Shown piece after piece: positions 26,385 to 35,755 of a DNA stretch of 64,000 nt. The stretch lies in assembly GCF_003033925.1 (NCBI RefSeq), contig NZ_CP028365.1:2542001-2606000 (forward strand), written 5' to 3'. The notes under the pieces are model-generated. The model searched no databases and had not been told where the DNA came from. It saw nothing but the letters and a program-made list of their open reading frames with translations. Made by a program: the position numbers and the translations under genes. Source of the DNA: Tannerella serpentiformis. GTDB lineage: Bacteria > Bacteroidota > Bacteroidia > Bacteroidales > Tannerellaceae. Each line of letters starts with the position of its first letter. Positions within the stretch are counted from its first letter, which is position 1.

Positions 26385-29300
26385 ATGGACATTAAAGACT
26401 TACAAAATATTTACGCGGCGCACCCGCAAATGGTTGCCCTGACGTCGCTGATCGATCGAGGCGATGTGCACAGCATGCATTGGGCAGGGTTGCAGGGGTC
26501 AAGCGCTGCGGTGTGCTTAGCGGCACTCTTTCGCAAGCGTGGCGGGTGTCTGCTTTGCTTGATGAACGACCTCGAGGAGGCCGGATATTTCTATAATGAC
26601 TTAGTGCAACTGGTGGGCGAGGCCAGCGTCAGCTTTTTCCCCTCCGCCTACCACCGACATATCAAATATGGCCACACGGACGCGGCCAATGAGGTGCTGC
26701 GAACGGAGACGTTGGCCACGCTGCAATCAGACAAGCCGGACGTGATCATCGTCTCCTATCCGGACGCCATCGCTGAGCGTGTGCTATCGAAAAATGTGCT
26801 CAAGGAGAACACGCTGGAGCTTCACGTAAGCGAAAAAGTGGACCCGATTTTTGTTTCCGATGTACTTGATAATTACCACTTTGAGCAGACTGACTATGTC
26901 TATGAGCCGGGGCAGTACGCCGTCCGCGGGAGTATCTTAGACATCTTCTCTTTTTCCCACGAACGGCCCTATCGCGTGGACTTTTTTGGCAACGAGATCG
27001 AGTCCATCCGCACGTTTGACGTAGAGACGCAGCTATCGCAGGAAAAACTGGACGCGATCCGGATTGTCCCGGAGATCAGTCGCTACGACGATGCCGATAG
27101 TTCGCTGCTCGACCTGCTGCCGAAGGACGCCCTCGTCGTGACGCACGATGCGACGTGGTGCCGCGAGCGGATCGCCTCCCTCTGGGACGAGGAACCGGTG
27201 AATAAGGACGACGAGGGTTTCGCGGATCGGGAGGCCATGCGCCGTAAGCTGATCGGCGCGGAGGCCTTTTCGGTAGCCGCAGCACGTTTTATCTCGATCC
27301 ACCTCATGGCGCGCGATGGCGACACGTCGGCCGTCTTCCGATTCGACACGTCGCCGCAGCCGCTCTTCCAAAAGAACTTCGACCTCGTCAGTCAAACCTT
27401 TCGCCAATATCTGACGGATGGCTATACCCTTTATTTATTGACTGACAGCGAGAAACAGGCAGCTCGCATTCGGGACATTTTCAAAGACCGGGGCGAGGCG
27501 ATACCCTTTACGGCCGTCAGTCGGACTCTGCACGAGGGCTTTACAGACCATACGCTGCGCAGTTGTTTTTTCACGGATCACCAGCTATTCGGTCGCTTCC
27601 ACAAATATAATCTCAAGAGCGACCGCACACGCAGCGGAAAGATGGCCCTGACGCTCAAGGAGCTAAACCAGTTCACCCCCGGCGATTTTATCGTACACAT
27701 CGACCACGGCGTGGGACAATTTGGCGGCTTGGTGCGTACCGAAGTGAACGGCAAGGTGCAAGAGGCCGTGAAACTGATTTATCGCAACAACGACATCCTC
27801 TTCGTCAGCATTCACGCGCTGCATAAACTCTCGAAGTACAAGGGCAAGGACGGCGGCGAACCGCCCGCACTGAACAAGCTCGGCAGCGGCACTTGGGAAC
27901 GGATGAAGGACCGCACGAAGAAGAAAGTCAAGGACATAGCGCGCGATCTGATCCGCCTTTATGCCACCCGCCGCGGCGAGAAAGGCTATGCCTTCAGTCC
28001 GGATAGCTTCATGCAGGACGAGTTAGAGGCCAGCTTTATCTATGAGGATACCCCCGACCAAATGCGCGCCACTGCGGAAGTGAAGGCGGATATGGAACGT
28101 GAGCGGCCGATGGATCGCCTGGTCTGTGGCGATGTTGGATTTGGCAAGACGGAGGTGGCTATGCGGGCGGCTTTCAAGGCAGTGGCCGATAATAAGCAGG
28201 TCGCAGTGCTTGTGCCCACCACCGTGCTCGCGTTTCAGCATTACCAGACGTTTCGGGAGCGTCTCAAGGGCTTTCCTTGCACCATCGATTACATCAGTCG
28301 CGCCCGATCGACCGCGGAAGTGAAAGACATCCTCAAACGCTTAGCCTCGGGCGAGCTGAATATCCTCATCGGAACGCATCGCATCGTCGGCCGCGACGTC
28401 AAATTCAATGACTTAGGCTTGCTGATCATCGACGAAGAGCAGAAATTCGGTGTCTCGGTCAAAGAGAAGCTCCGCCAGCTCCGGACGAACGTAGACACGC
28501 TCACCCTGACCGCCACACCCATCCCGCGCACGCTTCAGTTTTCACTCATGGGAGCCCGCGACCTGAGCAACATCACTACGCCGCCGCCCAACCGATACCC
28601 GGTGCAGACGGAATTGGAGCGCTTCAACGCCGACATTATCCGCGAGGCCATCGAATTTGAGATGAGTCGCAACGGGCAAGTCTTTTTTATCAACAATCGC
28701 ATTCAGAACATTTACGAGATCGAGAACCTGATTCGACGTGAGGTGCCCGGAGTGCGCGTGGCCGTCGGACACGGCCAGATGGAGCCGGACAAACTGGAAC
28801 GGATCATCTTAGATTTCGTGAATTACGAATACGACGTGCTTGTGGCTACCACCATCGTCGAGAATGGCATCGACGTATCGAACGCAAATACGATCATCGT
28901 CAACAACGCCCATCAGTTCGGCCTTTCGGAGCTGCACCAGCTGCGCGGACGGGTCGGCCGGAGCAATCGCAAGGCATTCTGCTACTTGTTGGCGCCACCG
29001 CTCTCCACGCTAACGGCGGAAGCCCGTCGTCGGCTTCAGGCCATCGAGAGCTTTGCCGAACTGGGCAGTGGCATGCATATCGCCATGCAGGACCTCGACA
29101 TCCGTGGCGCGGGCAACATGCTCGGAGCCGAGCAGAGCGGTTTCATCGCCGATCTCGGCTATGAGACGTACCAAAAGATCCTCGAAGAAGCCGTGGATGA
29201 GCTAAAAACAGACGAGTTCGCCGATCTCTACGCCGGGGACGACGAGGGCACACCCAACACGGGTGACAACTACGTCCGCGAAACGTTTGTCGAGAGCGAT

Positions 29301-29744
29301 CTGGAGCTAATGTTCCCCCCGACGTACATTCCCAACGACTCGGAGCGCGTCGGCATCTATCGCGAACTGGATACGATCGAGACCGACGAGGCTTTATCGC
29401 GCTTTGTTGCGTCGCTCCAAGACCGTTTCGGACGTATCCCGACCGAGGGCGAGGAACTGATTCGTGTTGTGAATCTCAGACGCATGGCACGTCGGTTAGG
29501 CATCGAGAAAGTTGTCCTCAAACGTGGCGCGATGGCCCTTTACCTACCCTCCGACAGCGACAGCCCCTACTATCAAAGCATAGCCTTTGGCCGTCTGCTC
29601 GGTTACATCGGTCGACATCCGAAAAGCTGCGTCCTACGCGAGCAAAACGCCAAGCGGAGCATCCTAATCCGTAACGTGGCGAGCGTTGCCGCCGCCGTGC
29701 GTTGCCTGACCGAGGTGGAGCACATCGAGCCCGATGCTGCGTGA
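26385..29744 (+). CDS. mfd: Transcription-repair coupling factor
   Basis: A 1119-aa Mfd that releases stalled RNA polymerase and recruits UvrA. The UvrB-like part includes QYAVRGSILDIFSFSHERP, the RNA-polymerase-interacting domain FTPGDFIVHIDHGVGQFGGL (about 440-460), the helicase Walker A GDVGFGKTE (about 580), IIDEEQKFGV (about 682), LTATPIPRTLQFSL, QLRGRVGRS and the C-terminal TRCF domain FVESDLELMFP. The start at 26385 (MDIKDLQ) is preferred over 26304 because the extra 27 residues are Pro/Ser-rich leader translation. TACACTTTTG at 26287 is a plausible promoter. Length is normal. Confidence 0.97.
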   Translation: MDIKDLQNIYAAHPQMVALTSLIDRGDVHSMHWAGLQGSSAAVCLAALFRKRGGCLLCLMNDLEEAGYFYNDLVQLVGEASVSFFPSAYHRHIKYGHTDAANEVLRTETLATLQSDKPDVIIVSYPDAIAERVLSKNVLKENTLELHVSEKVDPIFVSDVLDNYHFEQTDYVYEPGQYAVRGSILDIFSFSHERPYRVDFFGNEIESIRTFDVETQLSQEKLDAIRIVPEISRYDDADSSLLDLLPKDALVVTHDATWCRERIASLWDEEPVNKDDEGFADREAMRRKLIGAEAFSVAAARFISIHLMARDGDTSAVFRFDTSPQPLFQKNFDLVSQTFRQYLTDGYTLYLLTDSEKQAARIRDIFKDRGEAIPFTAVSRTLHEGFTDHTLRSCFFTDHQLFGRFHKYNLKSDRTRSGKMALTLKELNQFTPGDFIVHIDHGVGQFGGLVRTEVNGKVQEAVKLIYRNNDILFVSIHALHKLSKYKGKDGGEPPALNKLGSGTWERMKDRTKKKVKDIARDLIRLYATRRGEKGYAFSPDSFMQDELEASFIYEDTPDQMRATAEVKADMERERPMDRLVCGDVGFGKTEVAMRAAFKAVADNKQVAVLVPTTVLAFQHYQTFRERLKGFPCTIDYISRARSTAEVKDILKRLASGELNILIGTHRIVGRDVKFNDLGLLIIDEEQKFGVSVKEKLRQLRTNVDTLTLTATPIPRTLQFSLMGARDLSNITTPPPNRYPVQTELERFNADIIREAIEFEMSRNGQVFFINNRIQNIYEIENLIRREVPGVRVAVGHGQMEPDKLERIILDFVNYEYDVLVATTIVENGIDVSNANTIIVNNAHQFGLSELHQLRGRVGRSNRKAFCYLLAPPLSTLTAEARRRLQAIESFAELGSGMHIAMQDLDIRGAGNMLGAEQSGFIADLGYETYQKILEEAVDELKTDEFADLYAGDDEGTPNTGDNYVRETFVESDLELMFPPTYIPNDSERVGIYRELDTIETDEALSRFVASLQDRFGRIPTEGEELIRVVNLRRMARRLGIEKVVLKRGAMALYLPSDSDSPYYQSIAFGRLLGYIGRHPKSCVLREQNAKRSILIRNVASVAAAVRCLTEVEHIEPDAA

Positions 29745-29799
29745 AGGGTTCCTCATACAGAGGGGATCCAAAGAAGAGGCATGGAAACGATCCGTCTAT

Positions 29800-29881
29800 C
29801 CGGCAAGCATGGCGGCACCCTCGGTGCCTTGATCTTCTTTTGCTTCCTTTTCTTCTATCAAGGGAAGAAAAGGGAGAGGCG
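29800..29881 (+). repeat. Dispersed modular hairpin element, downstream of mfd
   Basis: CCGGCAAGCATGGCGG, then GGCACC-CTC-GGTGCC hairpin, CTTGATCTTCTTTTGCTTCC and a hairpin CCTTTTCTTC-N7-GAAGAAAAGG. Same layout as copy 1 at 3.07 kb. It lies in the 270-bp gap between mfd and the next HAD gene and probably ends the mfd transcript. Confidence 0.75.
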
Positions 29882-30014
29882 AGTAAAGGCGAAGGCCACA
29901 CTGATCAAGATGAATGCTGGCACCTCCCCGTGCATAACTTTGCCCCTTCATTTTGGCATACAATGACGGGCAGACATCGAACGCCTGCCCCTATATCGAT
30001 ATTCATTACGTATT

Positions 30015-30674
30015 ATGAATCCTATTCACTCCCTTATTTTCGATCTGGACGGGACGTTGCTCAACACCATTGCCGATCTCGCCCATAGCACGAACTACGC
30101 GCTGGAAAAATCTGGCTTTCCGACGCATGCCATCGAGGCGTACAAGTATTTCGTTGGCAATGGTATCAATAAGCTCTTCGAACGTGCTCTGCCCGAGGGC
30201 GAGCGTACGCAGGAGAATATCGCCCGCATTCGCAGCGCTTTCTTGACGTACTATGACGCCCACAACGCGGATTACACCGCTCCCTATCCCGGCATTCCCG
30301 AGCTACTCAGCCAACTGCAAGCCGACGGGATGGCGCTGGCCGTGGCCTCGAACAAGTATCAACGCGCCACGGAGAAGTTAGTCCGACAGTACTTCCCAGA
30401 CATTCGTTTCGCGGCTGTCTTTGGGCAGCGCGAGGGCATACCCACAAAGCCCGATCCGACCGTAGTCAGAGACGTGTTGCAGATCACCGGTTGCACGGCG
30501 GAGGAGACGCTCTACGTGGGCGATTCCGGCGTCGACATGCAAACGGCAGCCAACGGCGGACTCGTTTCGATCGGCGTCACGTGGGGCTTTCGTCCGCGTA
30601 CGGAGCTTGAGGAATGTGGTGCGCGACACATAGTCGACTCGCCGGACGAGATCCGACGCCTCGCGTTTGGGTAA
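30015..30674 (+). CDS. gph: HAD-superfamily phosphatase, phosphoglycolate-phosphatase-like
   Basis: A 219-aa HAD hydrolase. Motif I FDLDGTLLNT (7-16), a helical cap with AYKYFVGNGINKLFERALP, motif II VASNKYQRAT, motif III KPDPTVV and motif IV YVGDSGVDMQTAANGG. This arrangement is that of Gph-type phosphatases, which clear 2-phosphoglycolate from oxidised DNA 3' ends; a repair role next to mfd is possible but unproven. The gene is followed by a very stable hairpin at 30700. Confidence 0.88.
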   Translation: MNPIHSLIFDLDGTLLNTIADLAHSTNYALEKSGFPTHAIEAYKYFVGNGINKLFERALPEGERTQENIARIRSAFLTYYDAHNADYTAPYPGIPELLSQLQADGMALAVASNKYQRATEKLVRQYFPDIRFAAVFGQREGIPTKPDPTVVRDVLQITGCTAEETLYVGDSGVDMQTAANGGLVSIGVTWGFRPRTELEECGARHIVDSPDEIRRLAFG

Positions 30675-30699
30675 CGACGCGTGCCCGACCAAACAAAAT

Positions 30700-30746
30700 G
30701 AGCCGCCCCTCGGTAAGTCCTTCTCAGGGACTTCGAGGGGCGGCTC
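30700..30746. terminator. Strong bidirectional terminator hairpin
   Basis: Thirteen perfect pairs, GAGCCGCCCCTCG (30700-30712) with CGAGGGGCGGCTC (30734-30746). Inside, AAGTCC pairs with GGACTT. It lies between the convergent HAD and cupin genes. GGTTTATA follows on the plus strand. Confidence 0.88.
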
Positions 30747-30775
30747 GGTTTATACAGAACAGAGTGGCAGGCGAA

Positions 30776-31105
30776 TCATTCGCCGCCTTTGATCATCGTA
30801 AGCAGCATCTTGAAGCGCTCAACAGCTTGCAAGGCGTGGGGGTGATTGGCGGGCATGATGATGCAGTCGCCAGCTTTCAGGCGGTGCGGCGTTCCGTCAA
30901 TACGGATCTCGGCCTCGCCATCGAGGACCTGCACAAGGGCATCGAAATTCGCGGTGTGTTCGGTCAGGCCTTGGCCTTTGTCAAAGGAGAAAAGGGTGAC
31001 GTTTCCAGCGCGGTTGATGGTGACTTGCTTGCTAATGACTGATCCAGGAGCATAGTCAATCGACGGCTCGAGGGCAATAACGGTTGCTTTCTCAAATGTG
31101 CTCAT
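30776..31105 (-). CDS. Small cupin-domain protein
   Basis: A 109-aa single-domain cupin. Motif 1 is TEHTANFDALVQVLDGEAEI and motif 2 GDCIIMPANHPHALQAV; the His residues are probable metal ligands, although the usual HxH is reduced to HxA. Such proteins range from sugar isomerases to sensors, so no substrate can be given. The start at 31105 (MSTFEKATVIAL) is preferred because the upstream in-frame part overlaps the promoter TACATTTG at 31149. A dyad GTCAC-N4-GTGAC sits just upstream of that promoter. Confidence 0.82.
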   Translation of the reverse strand: MSTFEKATVIALEPSIDYAPGSVISKQVTINRAGNVTLFSFDKGQGLTEHTANFDALVQVLDGEAEIRIDGTPHRLKAGDCIIMPANHPHALQAVERFKMLLTMIKGGE

Positions 31106-31148
31106 AAGAAGGAAAATTATTACTGTGAAACGATTAATGATGACGCTG

Positions 31149-31192
31149 CAAATGTAATCCTTGACCAGTCTACGAATTGTCACATGGGTGAC
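31149..31192 (-). promoter_or_regulatory. Promoter and dyad operator of the cupin gene
   Basis: The minus strand reads TACATTTG at 31156-31149 (-7 box). The inverted repeat GTCAC-ATGG-GTGAC lies at 31179-31192, i.e. 23-36 bp upstream of the -7 box. The arms resemble half sites of Crp/Fnr-type regulators; identity of the regulator is unknown. Confidence 0.55.
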
Positions 31193-31319
31193 ATAGGTCT
31201 TATTGCCAAGGATGACAGTTGCCTCCTGCCGGACTATCTGATCCCCGATAAGTACCTCTTAAATACGTATTTATTGAATCCTATGCTTGGCAAGGATGGG
31301 ATTCATCCTTGAATCGGTC

Positions 31320-31560
31320 TGCCTCTCCTCGATAAATTTTCGACCGTTAGGGTAGGGCGCAAAAGCATACGCCTCAGCGTGTACCTGGCCGGTGGGGTTG
31401 TTCGCCCACTACGTGGTCGTTTGGAGGGCGTATTCGATATGCCCCTACCCTGACGGATCAAAAATTCGAATCCATTCTATCTATTGAATCAAAAATCCGG
31501 TACGTGCGGGAATGTATGCGATACGCCCCTACCCTGACGGACGAAGGATGGGGAGGTCGG
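31320..31560. repeat. Degenerate GGGCGTAT-type dyads
   Basis: Degenerate dyads AGGGCGCAAAAGCATACGCC (about 31366), GGGCGTATTCGATATGCCCC (centre 31435) and AATGTATGCGATACGCCCC (centre 31519). The last two are 84 bp apart and are linked to CTACCCTGACGGA, as in the larger blocks. AATACGTATTTATTGAATCC (31263-31283) is another piece shared with 38.04 kb. Confidence 0.65.
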
Positions 31561-31621
31561 GGTGACGGTGCATCAGATTCTTACCGAGGAAATGACAGCT
31601 CGACCGATGGCGAATGGGCGA

Positions 31622-31942
31622 TCACTTCTGTTTTTTCTTGGCTGCGCGCTTGGGATTGGCCGGAAACCAGCCTTTTTCTACGCGCTTCTCTTGGTCTCTC
31701 ACTTCCAGGATCGACCAGAAAGAGGAGAAGGCGATGACTCCGAAAATCGTGGACAGAATGAGGTGGTGCACCATCACGGACAGGCCCATGAAGACGAGTC
31801 CGGCTAAGAGGAAGGCCCACCAAATGCCTGCGCCGAAATAATATTCAGCCTTGACGACGAGGGGATGGAAAAGCCCGATAATGAGGAAAGTGGCCACGCC
31901 TATGACTAGGCCCCAAAGGTTGTAAGTAGTAAGGAATTCCAT
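31622..31942 (-). CDS. DUF4491 family membrane protein
   Basis: A 106-aa protein with three hydrophobic stretches (about 8-28, 40-58 and 62-80) and a basic tail ending PKRAAKKKQK. The pattern LWGLVIGVATFLIIGLFHPLV and AGIWWAFLLAGL matches DUF4491, a small Bacteroidetes membrane family without known function. It starts 28 bp downstream of the TonB receptor stop and may be co-transcribed with it. Confidence 0.82.
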   Translation of the reverse strand: MEFLTTYNLWGLVIGVATFLIIGLFHPLVVKAEYYFGAGIWWAFLLAGLVFMGLSVMVHHLILSTIFGVIAFSSFWSILEVRDQEKRVEKGWFPANPKRAAKKKQK

Positions 31943-31969
31943 TGTGATTATTGTTGCTTGTATGGGTTT

Positions 31970-34288
31970 TTAGAAAGCGTATTCGATGCGAATGGCCACC
32001 TGGGCGGGTCGACCCTTCTGGATGAAGCTGCGACCGAAAGAACGGAAATAAAAAGCAGCATAGTCCGTCCCGGTCAAGTTTTGGCCGCCGAGGGAGCATG
32101 TGAGGGGGCCGCGACCTATGCCGGCGCGGGCGTCGAGGGTGTGGTAGAAGGGCTGGCGAATGTCATTCGCCTCGGTCCAGTGAATCGGGCCGACGCCGTT
32201 ATACTGCGCCGCGGCAAAAATACGGTCGATCAGGCGGCTGTGCAGCCGTCGCTCGTAATGGATACTGAGGCTGACGGTATGGCGCGGGGCATAAGGGATA
32301 AATTTTCCGCGGTAGTCCGTGCGGCCATCGTTATAGTTGCGAAAGGTGGCATGCGTGTAGCCCCAGTTCACATCGGCCGTGAGCCCGGAGGCAATGCGTG
32401 CGCTGAGGGACACCTCGATGCCGCAGCTGACGGCACGGCCGGCGTTGCTGAGCATGCGTCCTGTGCCGCTGGCGGTAAAATGCGTCAGCTGCAAGTCGCG
32501 AATGTCCATGTAGAAGACAGTAAGCTCGGTGTGCAATCGGTTTTTTATCGGCTCGGACTTGATCCCCGCCTCATAGCACCAGGCGTTTTCCGGGCGATAG
32601 GCGAGGGCCTCCTTGGGCTGTATCTTATCGAAGTGGGGGAGCGTAGGCACGATGTGGCGGAATGCGTCCATGATGTCGTTTTGCATACGTGACTGCATCA
32701 GGTCTGCCGACATCTGCACGTTATAGCCACCCGTCTTGTAGCCCTTAGCCACAGCCGCATATAGGCTCGTGCGCGGCGTCCAGGCGTATCGCAAAGCCAG
32801 TCGGGGAAGCACTTGCCACTCGTCTGACGAGAGATGTTCATCGAAGGATGAGGCGGGGTAGAGCGCGCTGATATCCGTCTCCTTCGGGTATACGGGAGGC
32901 ATGAGGATAGCCAGGTTCATCTTGCCACTGGCTTCGTAGTACAGCCGCCGGCGCTCGATATCCATACGCAGTCCGGCGGTGAGCGAGAGGCCGGGCAGGA
33001 GAAAATTGTCGAGTGTAGACTGGTGGTAGATGGCCATTCCGAGCGACGATTCGTCGAAGGCAGAGGGCAGCTCCAGACGATTGTCCGTCACACGCAGGCG
33101 AGGCATGCGCGGGTTCTTGGCCCGCATTCCGTCGAAGGCTTTTTGCATGGCAGCGCGGATGCCTTCCTCTTTGAAGGTCACGTTGGCATTCGTCCGCAGA
33201 TGGTCATAGAAACCACAGGCGCCGACGGTCCAGCGGTAGCGCCCGACTGTGCCCGTGACGGAAAGTTCTTGATTGAAGGCGTGGTGGCGACGGCGCTGAT
33301 CGAGCGTAAAGAGAGAGAGGGGCATAAAGTCCTGATCCATCTCCATGCGGTCGTGTAGGAACTGCCATCCGGTGGTGTATGTGGCGACAAATTGCGGAGT
33401 CACGTACTTGAGCGTTAGGCTGCTATTGGTCGTGGTGCGGCGGTACGACGAGGGGTCATTCAGATTCACGGGATCGATGTGACCCGTGCTGTCGTTGCGC
33501 AGGCCGTACGGGAAGGCGCCTTGATTCGTGTAGCTCCCGACTATGGCCAACGTGGCGGTGAAGGCATTCGAGAAGCGGCGCACCACCTTCACATTGCCGC
33601 CGATGGTCTGCTCGCCGTCGGCCCTTGTGCCATCAAAGACGTTTTCGAAGAAGCCCGTGTGCCGCCGATAGTATCCCCCAACCTGTAGGCCGGTGCGGTC
33701 GCCGAGACGCATGGCGTGCGAGGCGCGGAGGCCGAGGTTGCCGTAGTTGCCATACGTCACCCCGACGCGTGTGCCTTGGTGCTCGAGGGGGGAGAAGGTA
33801 TGCACGTGAATGATACCACCCATCGCATTACGGCCATAGAGCGTCCCTTGCGGTCCGCGTAAGACCTCGATGCGGCGAATGTCAGGCAGTTCAAAATCGA
33901 AAGAGCCCTTGTCGGGGTACGGCACATCATCGACGTAAAGGCCTACCGTCTGGCCGCTGCTTCTGGCTCCCACGCCACGGATATAGATGGCCGAGGTGCC
34001 GCGCGACCCATAATCGGGGATGTAGAGATTCGGGATGAAGGCGCTCAGGCGCTTCACGGAGCCGATCTGTCGGAGGTCGGCCTGCCGCGGCGAAAGGACG
34101 GTCAGCGCGCCGGGCAATTGCTCGGTGCGATTCGTTTCTTTGCGCGAGGAAGTGATCACGATCTCGTCGATATCGTACGTCTTGATCGTGTCACCATCCG
34201 TTTGGGGGCGGCCATCGCTTGCCCAGCCCATTTCGGTTAGGCAGAGGGCGCATAGCATGAGCGCCAATCGGTGAATTTTCTTCGTCAT
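31970..34288 (-). CDS. TonB-dependent outer-membrane receptor (siderophore/iron type)
   Basis: A 772-aa receptor with a signal peptide (MTKKIHRLALMLCALCLTEMGWAS). A TonB-box-like segment YDIDEIVITSSRKETN is followed by a plug (LPDIRRIEVLRGPQGTLYGRNAMGGIIHVHT) and a 22-strand-type barrel ending RIEYAF with the terminal Phe needed for Bam assembly. There is no carboxypeptidase-like N-domain, so it resembles FecA/FepA-type or thiamin-type transporters rather than SusC. The substrate is unknown. The start at 34288 gives the signal peptide directly. A perfect 20-bp palindrome lies 94 bp upstream of the start, suggesting regulated expression. Confidence 0.87.
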   Translation of the reverse strand: MTKKIHRLALMLCALCLTEMGWASDGRPQTDGDTIKTYDIDEIVITSSRKETNRTEQLPGALTVLSPRQADLRQIGSVKRLSAFIPNLYIPDYGSRGTSAIYIRGVGARSSGQTVGLYVDDVPYPDKGSFDFELPDIRRIEVLRGPQGTLYGRNAMGGIIHVHTFSPLEHQGTRVGVTYGNYGNLGLRASHAMRLGDRTGLQVGGYYRRHTGFFENVFDGTRADGEQTIGGNVKVVRRFSNAFTATLAIVGSYTNQGAFPYGLRNDSTGHIDPVNLNDPSSYRRTTTNSSLTLKYVTPQFVATYTTGWQFLHDRMEMDQDFMPLSLFTLDQRRRHHAFNQELSVTGTVGRYRWTVGACGFYDHLRTNANVTFKEEGIRAAMQKAFDGMRAKNPRMPRLRVTDNRLELPSAFDESSLGMAIYHQSTLDNFLLPGLSLTAGLRMDIERRRLYYEASGKMNLAILMPPVYPKETDISALYPASSFDEHLSSDEWQVLPRLALRYAWTPRTSLYAAVAKGYKTGGYNVQMSADLMQSRMQNDIMDAFRHIVPTLPHFDKIQPKEALAYRPENAWCYEAGIKSEPIKNRLHTELTVFYMDIRDLQLTHFTASGTGRMLSNAGRAVSCGIEVSLSARIASGLTADVNWGYTHATFRNYNDGRTDYRGKFIPYAPRHTVSLSIHYERRLHSRLIDRIFAAAQYNGVGPIHWTEANDIRQPFYHTLDARAGIGRGPLTCSLGGQNLTGTDYAAFYFRSFGRSFIQKGRPAQVAIRIEYAF

Positions 34289-34352
34289 GAGTAAATGCAG
34301 CGTAAGCACGGCGTGAGACGCATAGCCCGCCATTCGTTCCTTTTCGTAGCCG

Positions 34353-34401
34353 CAAAGGACGGCAAACCTCCCCTCCGCGGCAATCACTACATGTAGTGAT
34401 T
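34353..34401 (-). promoter_or_regulatory. Promoter and perfect palindromic operator of TonB receptor
   Basis: The palindrome AATCACTACATGTAGTGATT (34382-34401) is perfect over 20 bp. On the minus strand it ends 21 bp before GTCCTTTG (34360-34353), a -7-like box, so a bound repressor would cover the -33 region. The dyad core TACATGTA is close to, but not the same as, the TACAnnTGTA sites of BlaI/CopY-type repressors. Confidence 0.6.
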
Positions 34402-34479
34402 TTGCAATGCACTCCAAGCGGAGCGTGGAATCGAAAAACGAAAAAAGAAAAACGAAGCACCCCGCCTACCCGATCCAGG

Positions 34480-35725
34480 TCATTTCCGGTATGTACCTAT
34501 TAAATACGCCCCCGCACGTACCGGGTTTGTGAATCATTAGCCAAGAGGCCGTCCAATTTTTTGCCCGTATGTGTAGGGGCGTATTGCATACGCCCTCGCG
34601 CGTATCGGGCGGATGATTCGATGAATAGAAGGGAATTGAATTTTTGATCCGTAAGGGTAGGGGCGTATTGAATACGCCCCAGCGCGTACCGGGCGGGCGA
34701 TTCGATGGTTTTCGGGCTACCCTATCCTCGCCAAGAATAGGAATCGATAAATACGTATCCCATAGATACGTATCGCGTTTCGGTATGTACCTATTAAATA
34801 CGCCCCCGCACGTACCGGGTGGGTAATTCAATGGATAAAAAGGAATCCAATTTTTGATCCGTATGTGTAGGGGCGTATTGCATACGCCCTCGCACGTACC
34901 CGGCAGGCGATTCAATGGACAAAAAGGAATCGATTTTTTTGTCCGTCAGGGTAGGGCGCAACAGCATACGCCCCCACGCGTACCGGGCGGGCAAATCAAT
35001 GGATAAAGAGGCATCCAATTTTTGATCCGTATGGGTAGGGCGCAATAGCATACGCCCCTGCACGTACCGGGTTTGCGAATTATCAGCCGAGGAACCACCC
35101 AATTTTTGATCTGTATGTGTAGGGGCGTATTGCATACGCCCTCGCACGTACCGGGTTTGTGAATCATCAGCCAAGAGGCCATCCAATTTTTTGCCCGTAT
35201 GGGTAGGGCGCAACAGCATACGCCCCTGCACGTATCTGGCGGGCGAATCAATGGATAAAGAGGAATCCAATTTTTGATCCGTAAGGGTATGTACCTATTA
35301 TATATGTACCCGCGCGTACCGGGCGGGCGAATCAATGGATAAAGAGGAATCGATTTTTTGAACCGTAAGGGTTGGGGCGTATTGAATACGCCTCCGCACG
35401 TACCGGGTTTTTGATTCAATGAATAGAGAAGAATCCAATTTTTGATCCGTAAGGGTAGGGGCGTATTGAATACGCCCCCGCACGTACCGGGTTTTTGATT
35501 CAATGAATAGAGAAGAATCCAATTTTTGATCCATCATGGTAGGGGCGTATTGAATACGCCCCAAAATGTACCGGGCGGACGAATCATTTGCCCATTGTCA
35601 TAGGAATTCGTGGGGCGTATGCAATACGCCTCCACACCAATATCCTAAAAATGGGTTGGGACAGAATTCGTTCGACCCCTGACGGAACCGTTCGTGGGAC
35701 GTATGCCATACGCCCACAAACGGCC
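34480..35725. repeat. 84-bp lattice of GGGCGTAT..ATACGCCC dyads
   Basis: Dyad centres at 34586, 34670, 34796, 34880, 34964, 35048, 35132, 35216, 35300, 35384, 35468, 35552, 35622 and 35706. Steps are 84 except one of 126 (3 x 42) and one of 70. A second dyad, GATTC-N13-GAATC, is centred about 40 bp after each. Between them run ACGTACCGGG(T/C) and AATTTTTGATCCGT. Dyad copies vary (TTGAA, TTGCA, CAACAGCA) while the positions hold. The many ORFs here are translated repeats. Confidence 0.92.
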
Positions 35726-35755
35726 TCTGGGGACCTTGCTTTTAGTTCGCTTGTC

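Noticed and set aside
34382-34401. Assigning the palindrome to BlaI/MecI or CopY
   Set aside because: The core TACATGTA lacks the two-base spacer of the known TACAnnTGTA sites, and no such regulator gene is nearby.
34466-35503. Minus-strand ORFs of 149-185 aa with QYAPTHTDQKLD-type repeats
   Set aside because: Translations of the 84-bp repeat lattice.
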